Assembly: GCF_010435965.1 (NCBI RefSeq)
Contig: NZ_JAAGAA010000010.1
Coordinates: 62,001 to 126,000, forward strand
Direction: 5' to 3'
DNA: 64,000 bases
From: Crenobacter caeni
GTDB lineage: Bacteria > Pseudomonadota > Gammaproteobacteria > Burkholderiales > Chromobacteriaceae
Of this stretch, positions 55,649-64,000 are shown piece after piece; positions within the stretch are counted from its first letter, which is position 1; every line of letters begins with the position of its first letter. Both the position numbers and the translations under genes were made by a program. The notes under the pieces are model-generated. The model was not told the DNA's origin. It worked only from the letters and a program-made list of their open reading frames with translations, and ran no database searches.

Positions 55649-56683
55649 TCACCCCCCATCGGCCGGCACCCGCTCGGGCACCCGCGCGCGGTTGGCATCC
55701 TCGCCGTACGGCGGCAGGGTGTAGGGTTCGACCGGCAGCGCGTCGACGCGCTCGGCGTCGGTCGGCGCGCCCGCCGACACGAAGGTCGGCAACACCGTCG
55801 GCTGCGCGAGCACCGCCTCGACGCGTGCAGTGTCGAGCTCTACATCGGTCTTTTCCCCGAGTTGCCCGACCAGCTCGCGCGCGGTTTCCAGCGTCGGCGC
55901 CGCCTCTTGGTACTCGGCGACCAGCGGGTAGGACGCGAGCACCGGCAGGCCGTCCAACAGGCCCGCGACCAGCGGCTGGTTGACGATGCGGATAGGCGTG
56001 CCGCGCGGCAGGATCTTCAGCAGCGCCTCGGCGTTTTCCGGGTACAGGTGCAGGCAGCCGTGGCTCGCGCGGGTGCCCAGCCCCCACGGCTTGTTGGTGC
56101 CGTGGATGAAGATGCTCTTGAAGCCGGTCTGGAAGGCAATCAGCCCCATCGGGTTGTCCTCGCCCGGCGGCACGTAGTCGGGCAGCACCTCGCCCTGCTC
56201 GAGGTGCTCGGCCTTGATGCTGTCAGGCGGCGTCCAGCCCGGGTCGCGGATGGTCTGCACCAGCCGCGTCTCGCCCAGCGGGGTCGACCAGCCCTCGCGC
56301 GCGATGCCCAGGGGCACGGTGACCACCTGCGGGCGCGTGCCCTTTTTCGCCGGCAGGAAATAGAATAGCCGGCGCTGCGGGATATTGACGACGACGCCGC
56401 GCCACGGCTTGGGCGGCAGGATGTACTGGCTGGGGATCAGCAGGGACGGCGCCTGCTGCGGCGTCCACAGGCTGACGCCGGGGTTGGCCAGCGTGATCTC
56501 CATCAGCCCGGTATTGAAGTGGCGGGCAAGGTCGAGCAGCGAATTGCCCTCGGACTCGACACGGATGCGTTGCGGTGTTCCGACCACGGTGTCGCCGTTG
56601 TCCGGCAGATCGAACACCTCGGCGCGCAGCACCGGCGGACACAGCAGCGTGCCCAGCAGCAGCAGCCTGAAAAAAATCGACAT
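55649..56683 (-). CDS. L,D-transpeptidase (ErfK/YbiS/YkuD family)
   Basis: This 344-residue secreted enzyme has a signal peptide (about 1-21), a LysM-like region (SLLDLARHFNTGLMEITLANPGV near residue 45) and a YkuD domain with the catalytic His (FIHGT) and Cys (ASHGCLHLYPE near residue 210). Such enzymes anchor Lpp-type lipoproteins to peptidoglycan or make 3-3 cross-links. ATG at 56683 has GGAGG upstream. The last 75 residues form a Pro/Ala-rich tail. Proximity to the Lpp-like gene suggests that protein as substrate, though other roles are possible. Confidence 0.9.
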   Translation of the reverse strand: MSIFFRLLLLGTLLCPPVLRAEVFDLPDNGDTVVGTPQRIRVESEGNSLLDLARHFNTGLMEITLANPGVSLWTPQQAPSLLIPSQYILPPKPWRGVVVNIPQRRLFYFLPAKKGTRPQVVTVPLGIAREGWSTPLGETRLVQTIRDPGWTPPDSIKAEHLEQGEVLPDYVPPGEDNPMGLIAFQTGFKSIFIHGTNKPWGLGTRASHGCLHLYPENAEALLKILPRGTPIRIVNQPLVAGLLDGLPVLASYPLVAEYQEAAPTLETARELVGQLGEKTDVELDTARVEAVLAQPTVLPTFVSAGAPTDAERVDALPVEPYTLPPYGEDANRARVPERVPADGG

Positions 56684-56805
56684 GGCAGCCTCCCTATGAG
56701 GCAGTGTGACAACTTCAGTCAAGCAGCCCGCCCGCGGCGGCGCCAGTGCGTCCGGCTTCCCGCTGCCAAGGGCATGAGCGCCGGCCACGCTTTACCCGCG
56801 CGGCG

Positions 56806-57159
56806 TCAGAAACTGAGCACCTTGTCGGCATCCAGCGTCAGCTTGGCGAGGATGGGCATGGTGCCGACCTCGACTCCCGCCAGCAGCCGGTCGGCCGTCA
56901 GGCCGCGCGCATCCAGGCAGGTACGGCAGGCGTAGACCCTGACGCCGGCGCCGATCAGCTCGGCGAGCATCTGCCCCAGCGGCACGCCGGCGGCGGCCTG
57001 CTGGCCGGACAGCACACAGCCGACCGCGTCGGACAACAGGAAGACCTGCAGCGCGGGCGGAAACTCCTCGGCAGCGAGCTGGGTCGCCAGCCTCAACGCC
57101 GACAGTACGCGCTCGCTGCCGTACGGCGGCGCGTTGACGATAAACAGGATGTTCTGCAT
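56806..57159 (-). CDS. DsrE-family sulfur-relay-like protein
   Basis: This 117-residue protein has the DsrE/TusD fold, starting ILFIVNAPPYGSERVLSALRLA, with VFLLSDAVGCVLSG near residue 42 and the conserved Cys motif CRTCLDARGL near 80. The cysteines could carry a persulfide. It is the last gene of the PPC-ECF operon; its ATG shares one base with the preceding stop. Homologues next to transporters are known, but a direct job here is inferred only. No TusB or TusC partner is seen. Confidence 0.82.
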   Translation of the reverse strand: MQNILFIVNAPPYGSERVLSALRLATQLAAEEFPPALQVFLLSDAVGCVLSGQQAAAGVPLGQMLAELIGAGVRVYACRTCLDARGLTADRLLAGVEVGTMPILAKLTLDADKVLSF

Positions 57160-58007
57160 CAGGCTTCTCCTCGGGACTTGGACAAGGCGGCACGCCGCTC
57201 GCAGGCCACGCGCCACGCCGCGTCGAAGCACGCCGCGTCGGTGGTCGGCGGCAAACCTATCGCGCGGCACAAGGCTGGCAGGGTCGGCGCGGCGCCGGGG
57301 CTGTCGCCTTGCAGCGCCGGGTCGTGCAGCACCTGTTCGGGCGGGCCGTCGGCGATGACGCCGCCGCCGGCCAGGTGCAGCACCCGCGGGCAGTTGCGGG
57401 CAACAAAATCGTAATCGTGGCTGATCAGCAGGATGGCACGCCCTGCGGACTTTTCCCGCGCGAGCCACGCCTCGAACAGCGCCAGTTGCACGGCGTCGAA
57501 GTCGCGGGTCGGCTCGTCGAGCAGCATGAGCGGCACGTCCTGCGCGATCAGCGCGGCGAGCGTCAGCAGGCGGCGCTCGCCGGCGTTCAGGTCAAAGGGG
57601 TGAGCGTCGGCGTGCGATGCGAGCGCGGTCGCTTCGAGCGCCCGCGCGGTGCGCCGCTTGACCTCTGTCGCGGATAAGCCGCCGAGGCGGGGCGCAAACG
57701 CCACTTCGTCGCGCACGCGGCCGCAGCAAAGCTGGCGCTCGGCCTCCTGGAACATCATGCCGGCGACGCGGGCAAGCGCCGAGGGGCGGGCGAGTCGGGT
57801 ATCGAGCCCGCCTGCGCTCACCCTGCCGTCCGATGGCGCCAACAAGCCGCAGGCGAGGCGCAATAGCGTCGACTTGCCGGCGCCGTTGGCGCCGACCAGC
57901 GCGACGCACTCGCCGGCGGCGACCGTCAGCGACAGCGACGCGAGCAACGGCGGCGCGCCGTCCCAGCCGTAGCCGACCTGCTCGAAGGAAAGGACGGGTT
58001 CAGCCAT
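57159..58007 (-). CDS. ECF transporter ATPase (second, EcfA'-like)
   Basis: This 282-residue ABC ATPase has Walker A GANGAGKST near residue 39, a Q-loop (MMFQEAERQL), Walker B LMLLDEPT near 162 and a His-loop (LISHDYD). The signature is unusual, LNAGERR in place of LSGGQ, and the D-loop reads RDFD. It pairs with the other ATPase to power an ECF-type vitamin or metal importer. The two ATPase genes overlap by eight bases. Confidence 0.88.
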   Translation of the reverse strand: MAEPVLSFEQVGYGWDGAPPLLASLSLTVAAGECVALVGANGAGKSTLLRLACGLLAPSDGRVSAGGLDTRLARPSALARVAGMMFQEAERQLCCGRVRDEVAFAPRLGGLSATEVKRRTARALEATALASHADAHPFDLNAGERRLLTLAALIAQDVPLMLLDEPTRDFDAVQLALFEAWLAREKSAGRAILLISHDYDFVARNCPRVLHLAGGGVIADGPPEQVLHDPALQGDSPGAAPTLPALCRAIGLPPTTDAACFDAAWRVACERRAALSKSRGEA

Positions 58008-58836
58008 CGGCCACCTCGGCAAAGCGCGTGAGCGCGTCCGCAGCCGAACACGGCGCGGCGACACCGTCGCGCCACAGATCCGCCGCGCGCGACCGCCACG
58101 CGGCGCGCACTGCGTCGCTCGCGGTGAGCGCGGGCAACACGCGGTCGAACAGCACGCCGGCCTCTGCACACGCGCGCTGCACGCCGCCGTCCAGCCACAA
58201 CATGAGGTCTGCGCCGGCCGCGCGCTCGAACGACTTCTCGAACAGCACCAGCGTGAGCATAGGCAGCACACGGAGTCTCTCCAGCAGCCGGTCGGCAGCG
58301 GCCGGGGTGAGCCGGTTGAACGCCTCGTCGAGCAGCAGCAGCCGCGGCCTCATCGCCAGTGCACAGGCGAGCGCGACGCGCTGCGCCTCGCCGCCGGACA
58401 GCGTGGACGGCGCGCGCACCGCGAGCGCTTCGGCGTCGCACAACGCGAGCGCCTCGCGGCAGCGCGCGCGGATCTCTTCTTCGCACAGGCCGAGGTTTTC
58501 CGGGCCGAAGGCGACCTCGTCGTACACGGTAAACGCGCAGCCGGTCAGCGCGGCGTACGGGTTGCCCTGCACCAGCTGCACTTGGCCCGCGCGTACGGCC
58601 GGCAACGCGCCCGACAGCGGCGCGCCGTCGAATTCGGCGACGCCGGCCTCGGTGGCCGGCAGCGCGTGCGGCACCCAGCCGGCGAGCCAGCCGGCCAGCG
58701 TGCTCTTGCCGCTGCCGCTGCCGCCGACCACCGCCAGCGTCTGCCCGGCAGGCAGCGCAAAGTCGATGCACGAGAGGCAGGGTGCAGTAGCACCGGCACG
58801 GGTCAGCGACGCCTGCGCAAAACGGATCAGCGCCAT
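58000..58836 (-). CDS. ECF transporter ATPase (first, EcfA-like)
   Basis: This 278-residue ABC ATPase has Walker A GGSGSGKST near residue 38, the Q-loop QLVQGNPYAAL, the signature LSGGEAQRVALACAL near 139 and Walker B LLLLDEAFNRL. It overlaps the EcfT gene by ten bases and the second ATPase by eight. It forms the motor with the other ATPase. The standard signature here contrasts with the degenerate one in its partner. Confidence 0.9.
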   Translation of the reverse strand: MALIRFAQASLTRAGATAPCLSCIDFALPAGQTLAVVGGSGSGKSTLAGWLAGWVPHALPATEAGVAEFDGAPLSGALPAVRAGQVQLVQGNPYAALTGCAFTVYDEVAFGPENLGLCEEEIRARCREALALCDAEALAVRAPSTLSGGEAQRVALACALAMRPRLLLLDEAFNRLTPAAADRLLERLRVLPMLTLVLFEKSFERAAGADLMLWLDGGVQRACAEAGVLFDRVLPALTASDAVRAAWRSRAADLWRDGVAAPCSAADALTRFAEVADG

Positions 58837-59537
58837 AACCAGCTCCCGGCCACCAGCACAAAGGCGGCGAGCGCGGCCGCGAGCAGCGCGCGGTCTCGCG
58901 CGGTGAAGGCCGGTGCGTCGAGCGTGGTGCGGCATGGCACGCTGCGAAATGCGCGTGCGTCGAGCGCGTTGGCGCGCTCGCCCACGTCCGACAGCGTCCA
59001 CACCACCAGCGGGCCGGCCAGCGCGATCAGCGTGCGGGCGCGCTGCGGCCACGGCGCGGCCGGGTCGACCCCGCGTGCGCGCTGCGCCTCAGTCACTTCG
59101 GCGAGGCGCCGACGCAGCTGCACCGACAGCAACAGCGGGCTCGCCAGCAGGTAGGCAACGCTCGGCGGCAGGCGGCTGGCAAACAGCGCACGGGTGAGGC
59201 GCGCCGGCGGTGCTAGACGCAGCGCGACTTGCGCGCCGGCGAGCAGGCAGCCGACGCGCAGCCACAACAGGGCAGCCGCGTACAGGCGTTGCGGCCGGTC
59301 GGCGACATCGGCGCCGAAGACCAGGCTGTCGAGATAACGCCCGTGCACCAGCCAAAGGCCGGCGGCCAGAGGCAGCATCAACAGGGCCCAGCGGCGCAAC
59401 CGCACGCGGTGCTCGCCCCCCATCCACACCAGCACCAGCAAGACGACCAGCAGCGCGGCCAGCGCCCGCGCGTCGGTAAGCCGTAGCGTCAAGAGCAGCA
59501 AGGGCGGCAACAGCGCGAAGCCGGTGAACGGATGCAT
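58827..59537 (-). CDS. ECF transporter T component (CbiQ/EcfT-like)
   Basis: This 236-residue membrane protein has about five or six helices and an AQRARGVD motif near residue 158. The Ala-Arg-Gly motif is what EcfT/CbiQ uses to touch the ATPases. It couples the ATPases to the S component. Its ATG shares one base with the S-component stop. It is on the short side for the family but complete. Confidence 0.88.
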   Translation of the reverse strand: MHPFTGFALLPPLLLLTLRLTDARALAALLVVLLVLVWMGGEHRVRLRRWALLMLPLAAGLWLVHGRYLDSLVFGADVADRPQRLYAAALLWLRVGCLLAGAQVALRLAPPARLTRALFASRLPPSVAYLLASPLLLSVQLRRRLAEVTEAQRARGVDPAAPWPQRARTLIALAGPLVVWTLSDVGERANALDARAFRSVPCRTTLDAPAFTARDRALLAAALAAFVLVAGSWLWR

Positions 59538-60112
59538 CAGCGCACGGCGGCTGCGGCGGGGAAGGTCGCAGAGAGACGCGCGGGCAAGGCGCGTACCAGC
59601 GTCCACGCCAGCAGCGCGCTGACGACCTTGTCGGCTAGGTTGACGCCGAACACGGTCAGCGCGACCGATTCGATCAGCTTGCTGCCGACCGCGTTCAGGT
59701 AGGCGACGAAGAAGTCGGCGCCGCTGCCGGTCGCACCGCCGAACAGGTAGGCGCGGATAGGCGTCGCCACCACCACCACGGCGACGGTCACCAGCAGGGC
59801 CGACAACAGCACGCGCGGCAGCGAGCGAAAGCCGCCGGCACGCGCGCACAGGCCGGCGACGAGGCCGATCACGCCGGCCACCGGCGCGAACGCGGCGGCG
59901 ACCGGGCTGGTGAGCACGCCCCAGATCAGGTTGGTCGCGACGCCGGTGACCAGCGCGGCGAGCGGGCCGGCCAACAGCGCGACGACGAAGGTGCCGATCG
60001 CGTCGAGGAAGATCGGCAGCTTGAGCATGGACGCGAGCTGGCCGAGCACCATATTGAAGGCGATGCCCGCCGACATCAGCGTCAGCGTGCGGGTGGAAAA
60101 CAGCGGATTCAT
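59537..60112 (-). CDS. ECF transporter S (substrate-binding) component
   Basis: This 191-residue protein has about six membrane helices, including FLDAIGTFVVALLAGPLAALV near residue 35 and NLIWGVLTSPVAAAF. It matches the general form of ECF S components, which bind vitamins or metals in the membrane. The substrate is unknown: I see no motif that marks thiamine, riboflavin, biotin, folate or cobalt. It overlaps the PPC-domain gene by four bases. The leader has no room for a riboswitch. Confidence 0.8.
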   Translation of the reverse strand: MNPLFSTRTLTLMSAGIAFNMVLGQLASMLKLPIFLDAIGTFVVALLAGPLAALVTGVATNLIWGVLTSPVAAAFAPVAGVIGLVAGLCARAGGFRSLPRVLLSALLVTVAVVVVATPIRAYLFGGATGSGADFFVAYLNAVGSKLIESVALTVFGVNLADKVVSALLAWTLVRALPARLSATFPAAAAVR

Positions 60113-60537
60113 TGCGCGGAGTCTTTCCGGTCTGGTTGAGGGAGGACGACGAGTTCATCGTAGCCCGACAACGGGCAGGGTTCGCGGCCGAAGGCGACGC
60201 CTTCGAGCACGCCGATCACCAGCTCGCAGGTGGTGCGCACCACCGAGCCTGGCATCACATGCCCGCCCAGCACCGCGCCTTGCGCATCGGCCACTGTCAT
60301 GTGCAGGTGGCCGCCACCCGCGTCCAGCGTACCGCACAGCGAGACGATCTCGAAAACGTTGCAGAGGCAGGTGGTGTCCGGACGGCCGGCGAAGCGCAGC
60401 GCGGCGACGCTCAGGCTGCCGACCACGCCGGCGATCCAGCCGGCGGCCACACCCTGCCCGGCAAGACGGCTGGCGAGCGCGGACAACAACTCCTCGCCCG
60501 GCAGCAGCCGGACGACGACAAAACGGGCGGAATGCAT
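60109..60537 (-). CDS. PPC/DUF296-domain protein
   Basis: This 142-residue single-domain protein matches PPC/DUF296: a GEELLSALASRLAGQGVAAGWI start and the GGHLHMTVADAQGAVLGGHV core near residues 75-95. The domain is known in plant AT-hook proteins and as bacterial stand-alone trimers of unclear role; the conserved histidines may bind metal or a ligand. It is first in the ECF operon. ATG at 60537 has GAGG seven bases upstream; the longer start at 60603 overlaps the promoter and is rejected. Confidence 0.82.
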   Translation of the reverse strand: MHSARFVVVRLLPGEELLSALASRLAGQGVAAGWIAGVVGSLSVAALRFAGRPDTTCLCNVFEIVSLCGTLDAGGGHLHMTVADAQGAVLGGHVMPGSVVRTTCELVIGVLEGVAFGREPCPLSGYDELVVLPQPDRKDSAQ

Positions 60538-60574
60538 GGACAGGCCTCGCGGCGACAGTAACTTGAGGCGCGCG

Positions 60575-60603
60575 ATTTTACGCAGGGCGCGCCGCGCGCT
60601 CAA
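60575..60603 (-). promoter_or_regulatory. Promoter of the PPC-ECF-DsrE operon
   Basis: TTGAGC (60603-60598) and TAAAAT (60580-60575) on the minus strand are 17 bases apart, a good sigma-70 arrangement. Transcription would start near 60568, with a 31-base leader to the ATG. Confidence 0.6.
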
Positions 60604-60669
60604 TCCTTGCGGCAGACGGGAAGGCCGGCAGTGTGCTGCCGCCGGCTCGCCAAGGCAGCGGACGGGCCG

Positions 60670-61731
60670 TCATTCCGGTTCGCGGTGACGGCGGTTGACC
60701 TCGAGGACCGCTTCGAGGTTGGCGAGAAAGTGTTCGACCACCAGCGGGTCGAAATGATGGCCGGCCTCGCGCTCGATCAGCGCGAGCGCCTCCTCGATGG
60801 GCCACACCCGCTTGTAGGGACGCACCGACACCAGCGCGTCGAACACGTCGGCCACCGCGCAGATGCGCGCCTCCAGCGGGATCGCCTCGCCGGCAAGCCC
60901 GTCTGGGTAGCCGCTGCCGTCCCACTTCTCATGGTGCGAGCGCGCGATGCGGCACGCCATCTGCAGCAGCGGGTCGTCGCTGCCTTCGAGGATCTGTGCG
61001 CCGATCGCCGAGTGCGTACGCATCACGCGCATCTCCTCGTCGTCCAGTCGCCCGGGCTTGAGCAGGATCTGGTCGGAAATGCCGATCTTGCCGATATCGT
61101 GCATCGGGCTCGCGCGCAAGATCAGCTCGCACTGCGCCTCGTTCCAGCCCAGCGAACGGGCGATGATCGTGGCAACCTCGCTCATCCTCAGCACATGCTG
61201 GCCGGTCTCGTTGTCGCGGAACTCGGCGGCGCGGCCGAGCCGCTGGACGATCTGCACGCGCGACTGGGCCAGCTCGCGCGTACGCGCGGCGACTTCCGCC
61301 TCCAGTTGCTGCCGGTGCTCGTGCAGCAGCCGGTGCGCAAGCTGCGCGTCGAGCATGTTGCGCACCCGCATCAAGAGCTCGCTGCGGTCAAAAGGCTTGC
61401 AGATGAAATCACGCGCACCGGCGGCGAGCGCCCGCAACTGCCACTCGCGGCCGCTTTGCGCGGTCAGCACCACGATGGGGGGCAGCAAGGGGTCGTCCAG
61501 CGCGCGCAAGGCAGCCATCACCCCGAAGCCGTCCAGATGCGGCATGTTCAGGTCGAGCAGGATCAGGTCGGGGCGCTGCGCCTGGTAAGCGGCGACCGCC
61601 TCGCACGGGTCCTGCACCAACAGCGGCGCCGCGTAGCCCTGGCTTGCGAGCATCTTGGACAGCAGTTTCAGGTTGGCCGGCTCGTCGTCGATGGCGAGGA
61701 TGCGGGCGCTCTGGTGGTTCGGGTCGATCAT
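60670..61731 (-). CDS. Response regulator with HD-GYP phosphodiesterase domain
   Basis: This 353-residue protein has a receiver domain (ILAIDDEPANLKLL; phospho-Asp in ILLDLNMPHLDG near residue 61; KPF), a helical linker, and an HD-GYP domain with HDIGKIGI near 222 and HHEKWDGSGYPDGL near 277. The metal ligands are intact, so it should hydrolyse c-di-GMP. It overlaps the upstream histidine kinase by four bases, so the two form a cognate pair. Confidence 0.93.
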   Translation of the reverse strand: MIDPNHQSARILAIDDEPANLKLLSKMLASQGYAAPLLVQDPCEAVAAYQAQRPDLILLDLNMPHLDGFGVMAALRALDDPLLPPIVVLTAQSGREWQLRALAAGARDFICKPFDRSELLMRVRNMLDAQLAHRLLHEHRQQLEAEVAARTRELAQSRVQIVQRLGRAAEFRDNETGQHVLRMSEVATIIARSLGWNEAQCELILRASPMHDIGKIGISDQILLKPGRLDDEEMRVMRTHSAIGAQILEGSDDPLLQMACRIARSHHEKWDGSGYPDGLAGEAIPLEARICAVADVFDALVSVRPYKRVWPIEEALALIEREAGHHFDPLVVEHFLANLEAVLEVNRRHREPE

Positions 61732-64000
61732 GCGATGGTCTCGGGCCTGCTGGCCGCCTCCGCAAGCAGGCGGTCGACGGTCTCCAGGAACTGTGGAATA
61801 TCGAGTGGCTTGGTCAGGTAGGCGGCAAAACCGGCAGCTAGGCCGCGCTCGATATCGCGCGGCATGGCGTTGGCGGTGACGGCGACCACCGGCACCCGGC
61901 TTAGCGAGCGTTCGGCGCGCAGGATGCCCAGCAACTGGTAGCCGTCCATCTGCGGCATGTTGACGTCGAGCAGGATCAGGTCAGGCCTTGTCTCCAGCGC
62001 GAGTGCCAGCCCCTGCTGGGCGTCTTGCGCGCTCGAAAAGTCGACCGGGTGGCGCCGCGCGAACAGCTGGCCGACCAGTTTGAGATTGGCTGGATTGTCG
62101 TCGACGTAGAGCACCCGCTGGCGCGGACGTGCTGCATCCTGCACGTCCATCCGGGCGCTGGCCGCCGCTTGACCGGCCTGGACCGCGTCGGCAAGCGGCA
62201 TGCTGAAATGGAAACGGCTGCCGACGCCCTCTTCGCTGATGGCACCGATCTCGCCACCCATCAGTTCGACCAGCCGCTTGCAGATGCTCAGGCCGATGCC
62301 GGTTCCCTCGACCGAGCTGTTTTCCACGCCCAGCCGGTTGAAGGGCTCGAACAAACCTCCCAGCTTTCCTGCCGGGATACCCGGCCCGGTGTCGGCGACC
62401 TCCAGCGTCAGCCGGCCGTCTTGTACCCGGCTCGACACCTGCACGCTGCCGCCATCGCGGTTGTACTTGATCGCGTTGGAGAGCAGGTTGAGCAGCACCT
62501 GCTTGAGGCGGACGCGGTCGCCCTGCATGGTGCCGGACACCGCGACAGGCGCCAGCGAGATGCCGCGCGCACGCGCCAGCGGCAACACCAGATGCATGCA
62601 CTCGTCGACCAGTTCACGCGCGTCGACCGGTTCCGGGGAGAGTTCGACGCGGCCTGCCTCGATCTTGGCAAGGTCCAGCACCTCGTTGATCAGCGCGAGC
62701 AGGTGACGGCCGGCCTTAAGGATCTCGGCGACATTGTCGTGCTGGTCCTCGTCGAGCGCGTCGTCGAACTCGAGCATCTGCGCGAAACCGATCACCGCAT
62801 TCAAGGGCGTGCGCAACTCGTGGCTCATGCTGGAGAGGAAGCTCGACTTGGCCTGGTTGGCCGCGTTGGCTTCGGTCAGCGCGGTCTCCAGCGCCTGGCT
62901 GCGCGCAATCTCCTCGCTGTGGTCGCTAAAAGTATTGAAGCTGTAGAGCAGCGAACCGTCATGCACGTCGCGGATCGGCTGCACGCTGCTCAGGCTGAAG
63001 AATTTGCTGCCATCCGGGCGACACAGCTGGGCGAGCCCTTGCCAGCTGCTACCGTTCTCGATCGCCGCAACGATCAGGGGAAAAATAGTGGCCGCAGACT
63101 CTGTCGTGGCGATACAGTCGAAACGCCGGCCGAGCACATCTTCGCTGCGTACACCAACCATCCGCTCATAGGCCGGGTTCACGTAGATGATGCGGTGTGC
63201 CGCGTCCGCCACGCGGATCGCCTGGTCGGTACTTTCGACCAGACGGCGAAACAACTGCAATGCGTCCTCTGTCTGCTTGCGCGCCGTGATATCGGCATGC
63301 AGCCCGATCACGCGCTGCGGCAAGCCATCGGCGCTACGCTCGACAATGGTGCCGCGGCTATGGATCCAGATGTAATGACCGTCCTTGTGCCTCAGGCGGA
63401 ATTCGACGGAGTAGCTGTCTTGCTGTCCGGCCAGATAGCCAAAAAAGGCCGTCCTCGTGCCCAGCCTGTCGTTAGGGTGGAGCATCGACAGCCAGGCGTC
63501 GAGGGTCGGTGCCAACTCGCCCTGCGCATACCCCAGCATCGCTTCGTAGTGGCCGGAGAACTTCACCTGCCCGCTCGACAAATGCAGGTCCCACACCCCT
63601 TCGCCCGCACCGTCGATGGCGAAGGCAAAGTGCGTTTCCAGATTCTTGCGCCGCGTGGCGTCGTGGACCACGAGCAGGCAGCGCCGCTTGCGGTCCGCGT
63701 CGGGCAAGCGCGAACCGGACAGCTCGAAAAAATGCTGCCGCCCATCGACGCGAATCCACAGCGGCAGGTCACTGCACTGCCCGCTGCCGATCGCCTCGGC
63801 CAACGCCACGCGTAGCTGGCCAGCCGAGACCGTATCGAAGGCCTCGTCTACGTTGCGGCCAAGCAGCTGGCAACAGAATACCGGTCCGTCGTGGCATTCG
63901 GCGCCATGGCCGATCCGCAGGAAACGGCCGTCCTCGTCCAGTTCGATCAGGGTGTCCGGAATCGCGCTCAGCGTCGCCGACAGCTGCTCTGCTGCCAACC
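61728..64000 (-). CDS. Hybrid sensor histidine kinase with PAS domains, 5' end beyond window
   Basis: The right edge cuts this gene; 757 codons are visible. From the N-terminal side there are at least three PAS-type segments (about visible residues 5-115, 120-245 and 245-365), a HisKA domain with SHELRTPLNAVIGF near 391, an HATPase domain with NAIKYN, DTGPGIP and GTGIGLSI, and a C-terminal receiver domain (VLYVDDNPANLKL, Asp in ILLDVNMPQMDG). No membrane segment appears in the visible part. It should phosphorylate its own receiver and the HD-GYP regulator encoded next. Confidence 0.92.
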   Translation of the reverse strand, partial: LAAEQLSATLSAIPDTLIELDEDGRFLRIGHGAECHDGPVFCCQLLGRNVDEAFDTVSAGQLRVALAEAIGSGQCSDLPLWIRVDGRQHFFELSGSRLPDADRKRRCLLVVHDATRRKNLETHFAFAIDGAGEGVWDLHLSSGQVKFSGHYEAMLGYAQGELAPTLDAWLSMLHPNDRLGTRTAFFGYLAGQQDSYSVEFRLRHKDGHYIWIHSRGTIVERSADGLPQRVIGLHADITARKQTEDALQLFRRLVESTDQAIRVADAAHRIIYVNPAYERMVGVRSEDVLGRRFDCIATTESAATIFPLIVAAIENGSSWQGLAQLCRPDGSKFFSLSSVQPIRDVHDGSLLYSFNTFSDHSEEIARSQALETALTEANAANQAKSSFLSSMSHELRTPLNAVIGFAQMLEFDDALDEDQHDNVAEILKAGRHLLALINEVLDLAKIEAGRVELSPEPVDARELVDECMHLVLPLARARGISLAPVAVSGTMQGDRVRLKQVLLNLLSNAIKYNRDGGSVQVSSRVQDGRLTLEVADTGPGIPAGKLGGLFEPFNRLGVENSSVEGTGIGLSICKRLVELMGGEIGAISEEGVGSRFHFSMPLADAVQAGQAAASARMDVQDAARPRQRVLYVDDNPANLKLVGQLFARRHPVDFSSAQDAQQGLALALETRPDLILLDVNMPQMDGYQLLGILRAERSLSRVPVVAVTANAMPRDIERGLAAGFAAYLTKPLDIPQFLETVDRLLAEAASRPETIA

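Noticed and set aside
60538-60603. Riboswitch upstream of the ECF operon
   Set aside because: The predicted leader is only about 31 bases, too short for any known riboswitch class.

Overview
The window is 64 kb of gene-dense, high-GC bacterial chromosome. The likely source is a betaproteobacterium of the Neisseriales/Chromobacteriaceae type. The indications are the pilMNOPQ-aroK-aroB order, overlapping metX-metW, an EIIA-HPr-EI phosphotransferase operon without a sugar permease, a DUF2782-thrB pair and a WaaQ/WaaG-type LPS core locus. This assignment is inferred from gene order and protein resemblance; no rRNA or other marker gene is present. I see no tRNA, rRNA, CRISPR array, transposase or prophage gene, and no stretch longer than 300 bases lacks a gene.

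Region 1 (1-7.2 kb): a left-truncated glycyl-radical-enzyme activase, an MFS carrier and a convergent sigma-54 regulator with an FNR-like box upstream, suggesting an anaerobic catabolic locus whose enzyme lies outside the window. A minus-strand metX-metW-ampG-MliC-like series follows, joining methionine synthesis to muropeptide recycling and a lysozyme-inhibitor-like protein. Region 2 (7.2-21.5 kb): a 60-residue membrane protein, a YhcC-like radical SAM protein, YbaK, ArsC, PBP1A, divergent pilMNOPQ-aroK-aroB, a FimV-C-terminus-like protein and a four-gene minor pilin cluster.

Region 3 (21.6-34.9 kb, all minus strand): LPS biosynthesis, read from waaQ and waaG through msbA, an OpgB-like gene interrupted by an in-frame TGA, an unknown P-loop kinase, an O-antigen ligase, two glycosyltransferases, a phosphoethanolamine transferase, ugd and a UDP-glucuronate epimerase. 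The section 26.34-30.80 kb is visibly AT-rich and looks acquired by transfer. Region 4 (34.9-45.1 kb): ptsI, ptsH, a mannose-class EIIA, cysG, a Dcu carrier, polA, a LOG-family protein, a DUF2782 protein and thrB.

Region 5 (45.1-56.7 kb): a diguanylate cyclase, a LysR regulator divergent from two tandem YeiH-family transporters, a CHASE4-GGDEF-EAL protein, hemF, a MOSC protein, a secreted Cys/His-rich/DUF411/DUF305 trio, an alanine-rich lipoprotein and an L,D-transpeptidase. Region 6 (56.8-64 kb): a tightly overlapped operon encoding a PPC/DUF296 protein, an ECF transporter (S, T and two ATPases) and a DsrE protein, then an HD-GYP response regulator and a hybrid histidine kinase cut by the right edge.

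The observations I consider most worth following are: the aroK start codon lying in the loop of an intrinsic terminator next to a promoter that would give a leaderless message; the PPC-ECF-DsrE operon; the nonsense codon and orphan kinase in the AT-rich LPS section; and a nested inverted-repeat leader between the two YeiH genes. All functions come from reading the sequence; no database search was run.
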